Source: an uncultured Fodinibius sp. (lineage in GTDB: Bacteria > Bacteroidota > Rhodothermia > Balneolales > Balneolaceae). From it: a stretch of DNA of 64,000 nucleotides. Below, in pieces: positions 8,816 through 18,483 of this stretch. The notes under the pieces were generated by a model, which searched no databases, had not been told where the DNA came from, and worked only from the letters and a program-made list of their open reading frames with translations. Within the stretch, counting starts at the first letter, position 1, and each line of letters starts with the position of its first letter. Both the position numbers and the translations under genes were made by a program. The stretch covers positions 434,001 to 498,000 of the forward strand of contig CAJXMJ010000002.1 of NCBI GenBank assembly GCA_913056455.1, read 5' to 3'.

Positions 8816-9748
8816 TCAAATAAAATCCTCGAGCGGGCGATTTTGATCAGCATCTCTTAGCGTATCGTGCACTTCTTCGTGACTGCCCTCCGGCTCCAGA
8901 TGGATTGTGACAATCACATCTCCCTTAACGGCATTGATAAGTCGTTTTTCAAGGAGCGTCGCCTCATCATGAGCCTGCTCCAAATTTACATCTTCCTCAA
9001 ATATGGCATGAAACTCAATCCATGTTGTACTGCCGGTTGTGCGATGCCGCAAATTATGAACGTTGATCATAGAGCCGGGCAGCTCTTTGGATAATTCCTT
9101 ACGAATAGCTTTATCTACCTCCGGATCGCGGGAATCCATAAGTCCATCTACTGAATATTTGAGCAGCTTAAAGCCCTCATACATGATATAAAAGGCCAGG
9201 GATATAGCGACCACAGAGTCCAAAATAAGGAAATTAGTAAACTTAATGATGAGCAGTGTAACAACCGCTCCGGCGCTGGTCCAAACATCAGTAAGAGTAT
9301 GTTTGGCATTACTGACAACAATCATATTCTCTTCTCGCTGTCCGACTTTTAACAGGTAGCTGCCCAAGGCGAGATTCACAACGCCCGCACCGCCAATTAG
9401 ATAAACACCGGTCATGAGCTCGCGCAAATTATATCCATAGAGATAGTTTTCGACGGATTGATAAATAATTGTGATGCCTGCAAGAGTGATAACAGCACCC
9501 TCAACGCCCACAGACAGAAATTCGACTCGTTCGTGTCCATAAAGGTGTTTCTCATCTGCAGGCTTAGTACTCAAAAGCAATCCATAATAAACAAATGCCA
9601 CAGCAAGAACATGAATTACAGACTCTGCAGCATCGGACAAGGCAGTATTAGAACCCGTAATACCAAAGCCCGTAACTTTGAGAGAAAGGGAAATCAAAGA
9701 TACCAGCAGGCTAATGCGTAAGGCTGTTTTAGCAGGAGATATATTCAC
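8816..9748 (-). CDS. Cation diffusion facilitator (CDF) transporter
   Basis: A proton-coupled divalent metal exporter of the inner membrane. The 310-residue protein has about six TM helices and a C-terminal cytoplasmic domain with the CDF fold (VHNLRHRTTGSTTWIEFH, VTIHLEP). Metal-site residues are visible in TM2 (ALSDAAESVIH, D39, E42, S43) and TM5 (KHTLTDVWTSAG). The second TM2 ligand of YiiP-type exporters (Asp) is replaced by Ser43, so zinc versus iron, manganese or cobalt cannot be predicted. The KHLYGHERVE loop after TM2 is conserved in the family. Divergent from cca across 110 bp. Confidence 0.92.
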   Translation of the reverse strand: MNISPAKTALRISLLVSLISLSLKVTGFGITGSNTALSDAAESVIHVLAVAFVYYGLLLSTKPADEKHLYGHERVEFLSVGVEGAVITLAGITIIYQSVENYLYGYNLRELMTGVYLIGGAGVVNLALGSYLLKVGQREENMIVVSNAKHTLTDVWTSAGAVVTLLIIKFTNFLILDSVVAISLAFYIMYEGFKLLKYSVDGLMDSRDPEVDKAIRKELSKELPGSMINVHNLRHRTTGSTTWIEFHAIFEEDVNLEQAHDEATLLEKRLINAVKGDVIVTIHLEPEGSHEEVHDTLRDADQNRPLEDFI

Positions 9749-9858
9749 TAAAATTTAAATAAATGTTGATTATAACAGGGCTAAAAGATTACGCAAAGAA
9801 TACCTGAAAGCAAGTGTATTTGTTCTTATTTTTACGCTCGTTTTATGACAAGTAATTA

Positions 9859-11292
9859 ATGAAAGACAGCGAAGTGGAAGATATTCCTCCAAAGCATCAG
9901 AAAGTATTTAAAGAAATATCAGCAGCCGGAAAAACGGTTGATCAGGAGGTATATGTCGTTGGCGGATATGTGCGCGATTTCTACCTCAATCGTACCAAAG
10001 ATGCCGATAAACTGGACATTGATTTTGTGACAGTCGGGTCGGGTATTGATTTGGCCAGAGAAATTGCCGACCGCCTAAATGCCGATAACCTTTCGGTATA
10101 TAAGCAGTTTGGCACTGCGCACATCAGGCATAATAACATGGATCTGGAATTTGTGGGAGCACGCAAAGAAAGTTACCGCAGTGATTCCCGGAAACCTCTT
10201 GTGGAGGACGGTACGCTGGAAGATGACCAACTGCGCCGTGATTTTACCATTAATGCGCTTTCCTGGTCATTAAACGAGGAAAACTACGGGCAACTTGTAG
10301 ACCCCTTTGGCGGAATACAAGATCTCAAGAAGAAACTCATTCGCACCCCGGTAGATCCCCTGAAAACCTTTGAAGATGATCCTTTGCGAATGATGAGGGC
10401 CATACGTTTTGCTACACAGCTACAATTTGATATCGAAGAACAGACATATCGTGGTATCGAAGATATGGCTGAGCGCATTGAGATCATCTCCAAAGAACGT
10501 ATAATTGAAGAGCTTAATAAAATTGTATTGTCCGAGAAACCTTCTATAGGATTTGATCACCTATTTAAAACGGGATTGCTTGAACATTTCTTCCCCGAGA
10601 TGGTAGAACTGCATGGGGTTGAGGAAGTGCGTGGCGTTCGTCATAAAGACAATTTTTGGCACACGTTAAAAGTACTCGACAATGTTGCTGAAATGGGCGG
10701 CGACCTCTGGCTTCGGTGGGCAGCCATAATGCATGATATTGCTAAACCGGCTACCCAGAAATTTGTAAAAGGAACAGGATGGACGTTTCACGGTCATGAT
10801 GCGCTGGGCGCCAAATGGGTGAAACCCATTTTTCGGCGACTGGGATTACCGCTCGACGAACGAATGCGGTATGTCCGCAAGTTAGTGCGCCTGCACCTAC
10901 GTCCCATTGCTCTTGTTTCTGATGATGTCACTGACAGTGCTGTTCGTCGTCTCATTTACGAAGCCGGCGATGATATTGACGATCTGATGACCCTTTGCCG
11001 TGCCGATATCACCAGTAAAAATGACTATAAGGTACGACAGTATAACCGCAACTTTGATTATGTGGAAAAGAAAATTGAAGAGGTTGAAAAGAAAGATCGT
11101 ATCCGCAACTGGACCAATCCAATTGGCGGAGATGAAATTATGGAAGCCTTAGATCTGGATCCCGGACCAGTAATTGGAGATATCAAAGATGCGATAAAAG
11201 AAGCTATATTAGATGGGGAGATTCCCAACGAGCACGATGCTGCTTATAACTATATGATGGACATTAAAGATCAGTTCTTAGAAAAGAATTAA
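9859..11292 (+). CDS. cca: CCA tRNA nucleotidyltransferase with HD domain
   Basis: Adds or repairs the 3' CCA end of tRNA. A class II nucleotidyltransferase head is visible: VVGGYVRDFYL (GGxVRD), the catalytic LDIDFVTVG, RRDFTINAL and the RNA-binding DDPLRMMRAIRFATQL. An HD phosphohydrolase-like domain follows (about 255-370) with H in NFWHTLKVLD, HD in AIMHDIAKP, and HGHD. Length 477 fits HD-containing bacterial CCA enzymes. ispE starts 10 bp downstream, so the two are probably cotranscribed. Confidence 0.94.
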   Translation: MKDSEVEDIPPKHQKVFKEISAAGKTVDQEVYVVGGYVRDFYLNRTKDADKLDIDFVTVGSGIDLAREIADRLNADNLSVYKQFGTAHIRHNNMDLEFVGARKESYRSDSRKPLVEDGTLEDDQLRRDFTINALSWSLNEENYGQLVDPFGGIQDLKKKLIRTPVDPLKTFEDDPLRMMRAIRFATQLQFDIEEQTYRGIEDMAERIEIISKERIIEELNKIVLSEKPSIGFDHLFKTGLLEHFFPEMVELHGVEEVRGVRHKDNFWHTLKVLDNVAEMGGDLWLRWAAIMHDIAKPATQKFVKGTGWTFHGHDALGAKWVKPIFRRLGLPLDERMRYVRKLVRLHLRPIALVSDDVTDSAVRRLIYEAGDDIDDLMTLCRADITSKNDYKVRQYNRNFDYVEKKIEEVEKKDRIRNWTNPIGGDEIMEALDLDPGPVIGDIKDAIKEAILDGEIPNEHDAAYNYMMDIKDQFLEKN

Positions 11293-11302
11293 ACACAACT
11301 TT

Positions 11303-12178
11303 ATGGCTAACGACGTCTGGATTGCCGATTCCTATGCAAAAATTAATTTAGGGTTACACGTGCTGGAACGGCTGCCCACCGGTTACCACGCCATTGAAAC
11401 CGGGATGTGCTTTTTGGAATGGCGTGATCATTTTGAGATAAAACAGGCTCCCAAAATGAAGCTGGAAATGGATGATGAGAATATCCCGACTGATGACACT
11501 AATCTCATCAACAAAGCCATTGAAACCCTTGATCGATACATCGGACTCCAACATAATTATCTAATTCGCGTGGACAAGCGCATTCCTGCCGGAGCCGGAC
11601 TTGGTGGGGGAAGCAGTAATGCGGCACTTACTTTGCGGATGCTGAATAAGATCGAAGAGTTGGGACTTACCGACGATGAGCTTATCGACCTGAGCCGCAA
11701 TCTTGGTGCCGATGTCCCCTTCTTTATCAAAGGGAAAACGGGCATTGCCAAAGGTATCGGCCATGAAATAGAACAGCTGGATTTACAACCTAATTTCTGG
11801 ATCGTTACCTGTTTCCCGAATGAACAGAGCAGTACAGCTGAAGCTTATCAAAACTGCGTGCCCGACCCTGATCCGGAATTCAATCTAAAAGAGATACTTA
11901 CCGAAGAAGATATTGACGAATGGCAGTTTATCCTCAATAATGATCTGGAGAAATCAGTATTCCCGCGTATAAACGTGTCCGGAAATATGAAAGACCAGAT
12001 GTATGAATTTGGGGCCACCTATGCTTCAATGACCGGGAGTGGGTCGGCCGTATATGGCATCTTTGAACAGGATTTTGTAGCTACCAATGCTTACAAAGGG
12101 TTGCTGGAGCTGGATTTCCCTACTAATATGACCCGTCCAGGCTTTGAACCTGATTATGGAATTTATCGAAAAGCATAA
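11303..12178 (+). CDS. ispE: 4-(cytidine 5'-diphospho)-2-C-methyl-D-erythritol kinase
   Basis: GHMP-family kinase of the non-mevalonate (MEP) isoprenoid pathway; it phosphorylates CDP-ME. Motif 1 is SYAKINLGLHVLERLPTGYH. The ATP loop is PAGAGLGGGSSNAA at about residues 95-108, with LGADVPFF after it, and the C-terminal GHMP motif is ASMTGSGSAVYGIF. Length 291 is typical. It follows cca by 10 bp. It implies that the organism makes isoprenoids by the MEP route. Confidence 0.95.
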   Translation: MANDVWIADSYAKINLGLHVLERLPTGYHAIETGMCFLEWRDHFEIKQAPKMKLEMDDENIPTDDTNLINKAIETLDRYIGLQHNYLIRVDKRIPAGAGLGGGSSNAALTLRMLNKIEELGLTDDELIDLSRNLGADVPFFIKGKTGIAKGIGHEIEQLDLQPNFWIVTCFPNEQSSTAEAYQNCVPDPDPEFNLKEILTEEDIDEWQFILNNDLEKSVFPRINVSGNMKDQMYEFGATYASMTGSGSAVYGIFEQDFVATNAYKGLLELDFPTNMTRPGFEPDYGIYRKA

Positions 12179-12377
12179 GTTTTTATTGGATGCAAACGTC
12201 CACTCTTAATAAAACCAAAAAAAAATAAGTATACTCGGTCTATCACTTTTGTAGCTTTTCTGAGCCTATACCAGAACATTCAAAATAATTGCACCTCCGT
12301 CATTTTGTACTTTTAATTCTTGTATTTTCCTCATTACTTAATTTGTCACTAATTCAGCAACTTAACCGCCTCCATTG

Positions 12378-14837
12378 ATGTCAACCGATACCACGCTCAA
12401 CCCCCGAACCGGAATGGATGTTGATTCCTTTCGAGAAGATATTAAACAACATCTACACTATACCTTAGCTAAAGATAAATTTTCTTCCACAGATTGGGAT
12501 CAATATCGCAGTGTAGTATTGGCCGTAATGGACCGTCTTCACGACCGCTGGATCAACACCCAGCAAAGCTATTATCAAAATGAATCAAAGCGGGTATATT
12601 ACCTGTCGATGGAGTACCTGATTGGGCGATTAATGGATAATATGCTCATTAATCTGGGCATGCAGGATGTGGCGGCTGAAGCTATTGAAGACGTAGGATT
12701 TGATTATGATAAAGTGCGCGAAGCCGAAGTTGATGCCGGACTTGGAAATGGCGGACTTGGTAGACTTGCAGCCTGTTTCCTTGATTCTATGGCTACACTT
12801 GGCGTACCGGCGCTGGGATATGGCATCCGTTATGACTACGGAATTTTTGACCAGGATATCGAAGATGGCTGGCAGATTGAAAAACCCGATATGTGGCTGC
12901 AATATGGCTATCCCTGGAGCGTCGTACGTCCCAAGAAAAAATTTAACGTACAGTTCTATGGAGAAACCTCAGTTAGTGAAGACAGCAATGGCCGTCTGCA
13001 TTACGACTGGGTGAATACCCATAATGTAACGGCACTGGCTTATGATACCCCTATTCCCGGCTTCCAGAATGATGTAGTAAACAACCTTCGCCTCTGGAAA
13101 GCAACCTCTGACGAGGGTTTTGATCTTAAAAGTTTTAATCAGGGAGATTATATAGAAGCGGTACGCAGCAATCTGCTTGAAGAAAATATATCGCGGGTAC
13201 TTTACCCCAATGACAAAGTATTTAAGGGTCAAGAGTTGCGGCTTAAACAGGAGTACTTCCTTGTTTCTGCATCGCTGCAGGATGCCATGAATCGCTTTAA
13301 AAAACAATTCGACGATCTTCGAAAGATTCCCGATCAAATGGCAGTACAATGCAACGATACCCATCCAAATTTAGCCATCCCCGAGCTTATGCGCATGCTG
13401 ATGGATCTGGAAGGGCTGGAATGGGAACCCGCCTGGGATATTGTTTCGCAAACCATCAACTATACCAATCATACCCTAATGCCCGAAGCGCTTGAGAAAT
13501 GGCCGCTTTCGCTGATGTCGAACCTGTTACCACGTCATGTGCAGATTATCCGGGAAATCGACCGGAGATTTTTAAATTCTATTGATATTTCCGGGGATAA
13601 TCGCGACAAAAAGAATAGGATGCGGGTAATAAGCAATGAGATGGATGCACGCGTGCGGATGGGAAATCTTGGTATCATTGGCGCTAAAAAAGTAAACGGA
13701 GTGTCAGAGCTGCACAGTGATTTGATGAAGAAAACAATTTTCAAAGATTTTGCCGACCACTATCCCGAAAAATTTACCAATGTAACAAATGGCATCACGC
13801 CCCGCCGCTGGCTCCGACAATGTAATCGTGAGCTGGCTGACTTAATTTCTGATCGCATTGGAGACGATTGGATTACACATTTGGATCAGCTGCATGAGGT
13901 AAAACAGTTTGCCGAGGATAAAGAATTTCAAGAGGCATTCATGGAGATTAAACTGAGCAACAAACAGAAGTTGGCTGACTATATTAAGGATACCATGGGC
14001 GTGACCGTAAACCCAAAATCTATTTTTGATATCCAGATTAAGCGGATTCATGAGTATAAGCGTCAGCTTATGGCATTAATGCATGCCATCACGCTTTATA
14101 ATCGTATTAAAGAGGATCCGAATGCAGATATCGAACCGCGTACACTGCTCTTTGCAGGTAAAGCAGCTCCCGGCTATACGATGGCGAAGTTGCATATTAA
14201 GTTGATTAATAATGTGGCCGAAGTAATTAACAATGACCCCGAAGTAGCCCCTAAGCTTAAGGTCTTATTCTTGCCGGATTACAGCGTATCACTGGCCGAA
14301 AAAATGATTCCTGCCGCAAACTTGTCCGAACAGATCTCTACTGCTGGCATGGAAGCCTCCGGAACCGGGAACATGAAATTTGCCCTGAATGGAGCCTTGA
14401 CCATCGGTACGCTGGATGGTGCCAATATTGAAATCCGAGAGCAAGTCGGGCAAGACAACATCTTTATCTTTGGACATACCGTAGATGAAATCGAAGAAGT
14501 ACGAGCTCAGGGATACAACCCCCAAGAAATTTATGAGTCAGATGAGGAACTCAAACGAGTAATCGACCAGATTCACGAAGGGTATTTCAGTCCCGAAAAT
14601 CCCGAGCTCTTTCATCCCATAACAAATGCACTGCTAAATCAGGGTGACTACTTTATGGTACTGGCTGATTACCGCAAATATGTAGAAAAACAGAAAGAGG
14701 TAGAAGAGAATTACCGCGATCAGTTTGATTGGAATCGCAAGGCCATTATCAATGTAGCTAATATGGGACATTTTTCATCTGATCGTTCTATTAAAGATTA
14801 TTGTAATCGTATCTGGGACGTTGAAGTAAATCACTAA
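12378..14837 (+). CDS. glgP: Glycogen/maltodextrin phosphorylase (GT35)
   Basis: Releases glucose-1-phosphate from glycogen or alpha-glucans using PLP. The 819-residue protein shows the family landmarks YYLSMEYLIGRLMDN, LGNGGLGRLAACFLDSMATL, IQIKRIHEYKRQLM, and the PLP-lysine segment EASGTGNMKFALNGALTIGT near residue 660. ATG 12378 directly follows a TTG and is preferred. It resembles animal/E. coli-type phosphorylases rather than the short bacterial GT35 form. Other glycogen genes in the window are about 33 kb away (GT5-like, glgB). A 199-bp region upstream probably carries its own promoter; I see no clear operator in it. Confidence 0.95.
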   Translation: MSTDTTLNPRTGMDVDSFREDIKQHLHYTLAKDKFSSTDWDQYRSVVLAVMDRLHDRWINTQQSYYQNESKRVYYLSMEYLIGRLMDNMLINLGMQDVAAEAIEDVGFDYDKVREAEVDAGLGNGGLGRLAACFLDSMATLGVPALGYGIRYDYGIFDQDIEDGWQIEKPDMWLQYGYPWSVVRPKKKFNVQFYGETSVSEDSNGRLHYDWVNTHNVTALAYDTPIPGFQNDVVNNLRLWKATSDEGFDLKSFNQGDYIEAVRSNLLEENISRVLYPNDKVFKGQELRLKQEYFLVSASLQDAMNRFKKQFDDLRKIPDQMAVQCNDTHPNLAIPELMRMLMDLEGLEWEPAWDIVSQTINYTNHTLMPEALEKWPLSLMSNLLPRHVQIIREIDRRFLNSIDISGDNRDKKNRMRVISNEMDARVRMGNLGIIGAKKVNGVSELHSDLMKKTIFKDFADHYPEKFTNVTNGITPRRWLRQCNRELADLISDRIGDDWITHLDQLHEVKQFAEDKEFQEAFMEIKLSNKQKLADYIKDTMGVTVNPKSIFDIQIKRIHEYKRQLMALMHAITLYNRIKEDPNADIEPRTLLFAGKAAPGYTMAKLHIKLINNVAEVINNDPEVAPKLKVLFLPDYSVSLAEKMIPAANLSEQISTAGMEASGTGNMKFALNGALTIGTLDGANIEIREQVGQDNIFIFGHTVDEIEEVRAQGYNPQEIYESDEELKRVIDQIHEGYFSPENPELFHPITNALLNQGDYFMVLADYRKYVEKQKEVEENYRDQFDWNRKAIINVANMGHFSSDRSIKDYCNRIWDVEVNH

Positions 14838-14968
14838 CTCCAAAACTACCTCACCTGAATACCCAATAAGTGCAGGCAAACTCAACTATCTGTGGCTTTT
14901 GTGTTTTTCGCTTGAAAAGACGTAACTTTTCACTATTTTTATTTGTATGCTCAACCAAATTATAGCGT

Positions 14969-15400
14969 ATGGCTAAAAACCTAACAGAAGATAACATCTT
15001 TTTCCTTACCTCTGCATTTGCCCGCAAGCTGGGAAATCAGGCTGATAAACTACTTGAAACAGTTGGCTTATCTTCTTCACACGCCCTGCTACTTCATTTA
15101 GTCAATAAAAATCCTGGTATTCAACCCAGCCAACTGGCAAAAATGCTTCATTTAAAACCATCTACCATAACTCGGCTGGTTCAAAAACTAGAGCGCCGTG
15201 AACTCGTTGAAAAACAATCAGAAGGCCGAGCTACCAAAATTGTATGTACAAGTGAGGGGCAAAATACCGCTAAAAATATTGAACAGAAGTGGGAGAGGCT
15301 CATCCAACAAGTAAGAGACGTATTAGGCGAACGCTATGTTGACGTACTATCAGAGATGATATCCAATGCCCTGGATACAGTAAAAGAGAAAGGATATTAA
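14969..15400 (+). CDS. MarR-family transcriptional regulator
   Basis: 143 residues with the MarR winged-helix core: LLLHLVNKNPGIQPSQLAKM, then the recognition helix KPSTITRLVQKLERRELVEK and the wing SEGRATKIVCTSEGQ, with flanking helices for dimerisation. It likely represses its own or nearby genes in response to a small ligand. The target is not evident: the next gene (membrane protein) lies 263 bp downstream and glgP lies upstream on the same strand with a 131-bp gap. Confidence 0.88.
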   Translation: MAKNLTEDNIFFLTSAFARKLGNQADKLLETVGLSSSHALLLHLVNKNPGIQPSQLAKMLHLKPSTITRLVQKLERRELVEKQSEGRATKIVCTSEGQNTAKNIEQKWERLIQQVRDVLGERYVDVLSEMISNALDTVKEKGY

Positions 15401-15663
15401 ACCCATTCAGAATCCCAGATTTATTTGCTTCGAACACTTCCAACAATCTCTAACAACACATTAGGGTTGTAGAGATTTATACGTTATTTCAATACCAATC
15501 AAATAGTTTTATGCAGTCAACTATAATATTACTGCACTCACCCTTCTTGTAACAAAAACGTATACCACCTCTCTTATTAATACCCGTAAGATACTTGGGA
15601 ACAATTTCTCTCAGTATCCATAAAAAGTAAAAATCTCTAACATCGGACTAAATTAGGGGTATT

Positions 15664-16893
15664 ATGGTTAATGATTCGGGATTTACTAAATTCTTATTGT
15701 ACTTGTTGCTCTTTCCCGCACTCTTTCAGGGTGCACTTATTGAATATACATGGGCCGCTGGCGATCCGATTATCTTGATGGCCGCCAAGCGCTTATTTCT
15801 ACTGCTCCCGGCTTTTGCTTTTATTCTAGGATGCTGGATTACCATTCCGGCCTTGTTGACAGCCATATTTAGACACAATAGAAAAAGTTATATCATCACA
15901 CTTTTCATCACCTGGTGGGATTTGGGTAAAGCAATCGTTTCGTTCTGGGGTGGGGTTATCCGTTTTTTCTTCTACTTGGTTGTTGCCCTACTGGAACTTC
16001 TAAAAACACTTGTCTTGGGGATCTGGTCCCTGATTCAATCTATTATTCTCATGCCCTTCCAGATGTTGGGTAAAGCTTCACAAAAAGTCGTAGGTTCCAA
16101 GGTACCATGGATTGCCGTATTTTTGACGCTATTCTGGGTACTGGTCGAAACCATCATATTTACCTATGTAACCACCCCGCTTGTACTTGATACGATGTCT
16201 AACATTACGGGAGAGCAGCTATCAGTTATAATGGTACGCATTCCACTTTTCACCTTTCTGTTTTTCATTGTATTGGGCAGTTACGCAGTTCTTTCTACCT
16301 TTGTAGATTCGGTAAAAGAAAAAGATATCTCTCAAATCCTTGGTATTGGTGCTATTGAAATCATTGTACTCTTTGTAGAAGTCGTATTTCTTTATCGTGA
16401 ATTTGTAGATGCGTTAGTACCTTGGTTTTCATTATATGCCGAAAACTTTCAGATCAGCATGATGGGGATACTTGCAGTCGCTGCCTTCATGTGGTTTGGT
16501 ATTCGAAGCCTCTCGTGGTTTCTCTTTGCTGCATATGGTACGCCTACCATTATGTCTATTATACAGGGCAAAGGGATAGATATGAAAACCACTTCTAAGA
16601 AAAAATCAAAACAGAAAAAAACTTCTTGGGACTTTTCCAATGGCTTCATGCAACAACTGAAAGATGATGCCGACTGGGTACAGAAAAAGGGCGAAGATCT
16701 TTTAGCAGCCTTTATGCTACCACCCCTGCAAATTATTGCTGCCGGGATCAACTTTTTGACACTCTTGGTTAGTGGTTCTCATCTATTTGAACTTCCTTTT
16801 AAAAAACTTGATGACATTAAGCCAAGCAATGTGCTCATCGAAACCATCTCCAAAAAGAGTGAGGAACTAAAAACCTCGACTTCTTCAAAGTAG
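15664..16893 (+). CDS. Polytopic membrane protein of unknown function
   Basis: 409 residues, not recognised. About eight hydrophobic segments are visible (near 10-28, 42-68, 78-135, 150-175, 195-217, 230-250, 268-292 and 345-372). Between the last two lies a basic cytoplasmic stretch (KTTSKKKSKQKKTSWDF). Long amphipathic stretches alternate with TM helices, and no transporter or enzyme motif is visible. The next gene, a VWA-like lipoprotein, starts 8 bp after the stop, so the two are very probably one operon and may act as a pair at the inner membrane. The 263-bp upstream gap holds a bulged hairpin (15445-15477) and a repeated 11-mer AATCTCTAACA (15445 and 15632). Confidence 0.7.
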   Translation: MVNDSGFTKFLLYLLLFPALFQGALIEYTWAAGDPIILMAAKRLFLLLPAFAFILGCWITIPALLTAIFRHNRKSYIITLFITWWDLGKAIVSFWGGVIRFFFYLVVALLELLKTLVLGIWSLIQSIILMPFQMLGKASQKVVGSKVPWIAVFLTLFWVLVETIIFTYVTTPLVLDTMSNITGEQLSVIMVRIPLFTFLFFIVLGSYAVLSTFVDSVKEKDISQILGIGAIEIIVLFVEVVFLYREFVDALVPWFSLYAENFQISMMGILAVAAFMWFGIRSLSWFLFAAYGTPTIMSIIQGKGIDMKTTSKKKSKQKKTSWDFSNGFMQQLKDDADWVQKKGEDLLAAFMLPPLQIIAAGINFLTLLVSGSHLFELPFKKLDDIKPSNVLIETISKKSEELKTSTSSK

Positions 16894-16901
16894 GTTTGAT
16901 T

Positions 16902-17678
16902 ATGAATATGTATCTCAAAAAACCCAAAGGTATACTTTGTGCATTAGCTGTACTGGCTGTTATTTTTTCGGGATGTAGCCTTGAGGGTGAGCCTAATCCT
17001 CGTTTGTCTCTGTTTATTGGTGTAGATGTTAGTGGCTCATACGTTAATAGCGGCCACTATGATGAATCGATAAGCTTTTTAGCTAACTACATTTATGCAC
17101 ACTTAAACGGATTGGGAGAGCTGGAAAAACCAAATGAGCTTTTTGTAAGCTCAATTGGTGGGGCCAAACCGGGGCAGCCCAAATCATTTTATCCTATTCA
17201 CGTATTTGAAAACAAATCTGTGGAAGGGATTGAGGAAAAACTCCGCGAATATTTTCCCAAAGAAAAACAAAATGATCTTACCGACTTCAACGCTTTCTTT
17301 GAACAAATTGCCGAAACAATTCGTGCAAAAAACCTTGTATTACGACCTGTTTCTATTGTTATGCTAAGTGACGGGGTTCCGGATATCACAAAAAATGAGC
17401 AAACTGATTATCGTAGTATTAAATTAAGTCCGCTGGAAAAACTATCTCGGAATATTACCATCCGATTACTTTATACCGATCCCGTAACCGGTAAAAAATG
17501 GCGAACTAAAATCCCTCGTCGACGAACAAAGATATGGACACAAAGTGCAGAGGTTATGTCAACATGGAACGATTCCACCATCTTTTTCCAAGATTCTTCT
17601 CTGGCTAAACAAGACCGCTGGCTCAAGTGGACTAAAGATAATGTAGATTTTGGTGTACGCGCCCGAAGGGTAGATTAG
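16902..17678 (+). CDS. VWA-like (MIDAS) lipoprotein of unknown function
   Basis: 258 residues. A type II signal ends in the lipobox VIFSGC, giving lipidated C25. The mature part begins with a von Willebrand factor A-like fold: LFIGVDVSGSYV carries the metal-ion MIDAS triad D42-x-S44-x-S46, and VSIVMLSDGVPD near residue 150 is the second MIDAS strand. The ATG at 16902 is preferred over a TTG 6 nt upstream. It is coupled to the membrane-protein gene just before it. The lipid anchor plus MIDAS suggests metal-dependent protein binding at the periplasmic face. The VWA assignment is by pattern; a specific function is unknown. Confidence 0.75.
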   Translation: MNMYLKKPKGILCALAVLAVIFSGCSLEGEPNPRLSLFIGVDVSGSYVNSGHYDESISFLANYIYAHLNGLGELEKPNELFVSSIGGAKPGQPKSFYPIHVFENKSVEGIEEKLREYFPKEKQNDLTDFNAFFEQIAETIRAKNLVLRPVSIVMLSDGVPDITKNEQTDYRSIKLSPLEKLSRNITIRLLYTDPVTGKKWRTKIPRRRTKIWTQSAEVMSTWNDSTIFFQDSSLAKQDRWLKWTKDNVDFGVRARRVD

Positions 17679-17797
17679 CCAGAAACCTTATCAGAAAATT
17701 GGAATACAAAGATAGTGGAGCTATAAAATTTGTAGTATGATTCCCTTCATTTTACTTCCCAATTCTCCTAAAATGCTATGGATGGGTTAGAAAGCAC

Positions 17798-18367
17798 CTA
17801 AAAGAGATTTGCCTGTTCATTGTCTTCCTTGGGGGCTCGTTCAATCTTGGGATTGGTGATTTCGCCCTGCTCAACCTTAAGCATCCCGGGCTTAAACTTC
17901 TTCCCATAAATTTGTTTTGCAATACCCTGCAGTGCCTTTTCTCCACGGGGGGTAATAAGCAACCGATCATGGTCATCCAATGACAAGAAGCCGAACTCTT
18001 TTAAATCATTAACAATCATATATGCAAGCTTGCTGACAGCACCGCAGTTTTGCTCCACGTAATCGCGCCGTGGTGCTTCTTCATCAGCAGCATACACGAG
18101 TCCCAGAACATTCATTTCAACTTCGGTAAGCGGAAAACCTTCCGAACCTCGACTCAGTGTCCCATCCCAGGCCTCTTGACTGTAATACCGCCCAAACCAC
18201 CATTTTCCTTCCTTAATAAGCTTATTGGTTACGGTACAGGCAAAATACTCCCCGGGTTTTGTTTTTTTGGGAATACCCCGATCACGATACATCGAAACTA
18301 ATGTTGCCAAATCCAGTTCGTGAAGATTTGGCGGATAGCTGAAATATCTATCTGATTGTTTTTCCAT
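17798..18367 (-). CDS. Conserved-looking hypothetical protein, possible winged helix
   Basis: 189 residues, not recognised. There is no signal peptide or TM segment. The N-terminal half is rich in aromatics (GEYFACTVTNKLI, GKWWFGRYYSQEAWDG). The middle (LTEVEMNVLGLVY ... LAYMIVNDLKEFGFLSLDD) followed by RLLITPRGEKAL has the helix-turn-helix-plus-wing look of a small winged-helix domain. The C-terminus is charged and low in complexity. It lies downstream of topA on the same strand with a 116-bp gap. It may be a lineage-specific regulator or RNA/DNA-associated protein; this is speculative. Confidence 0.6.
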   Translation of the reverse strand: MEKQSDRYFSYPPNLHELDLATLVSMYRDRGIPKKTKPGEYFACTVTNKLIKEGKWWFGRYYSQEAWDGTLSRGSEGFPLTEVEMNVLGLVYAADEEAPRRDYVEQNCGAVSKLAYMIVNDLKEFGFLSLDDHDRLLITPRGEKALQGIAKQIYGKKFKPGMLKVEQGEITNPKIERAPKEDNEQANLF

Positions 18368-18483
18368 GACGTCTCAAGTTAGAAAACTGGAACCTTATTG
18401 TCATGTTAAATTTTTACATCAGGAGAAAGCTGACAAGCAAGAAGTAATAAGAGTAGAGCTTTTCTCGTTCTATTCTTCTCGCA

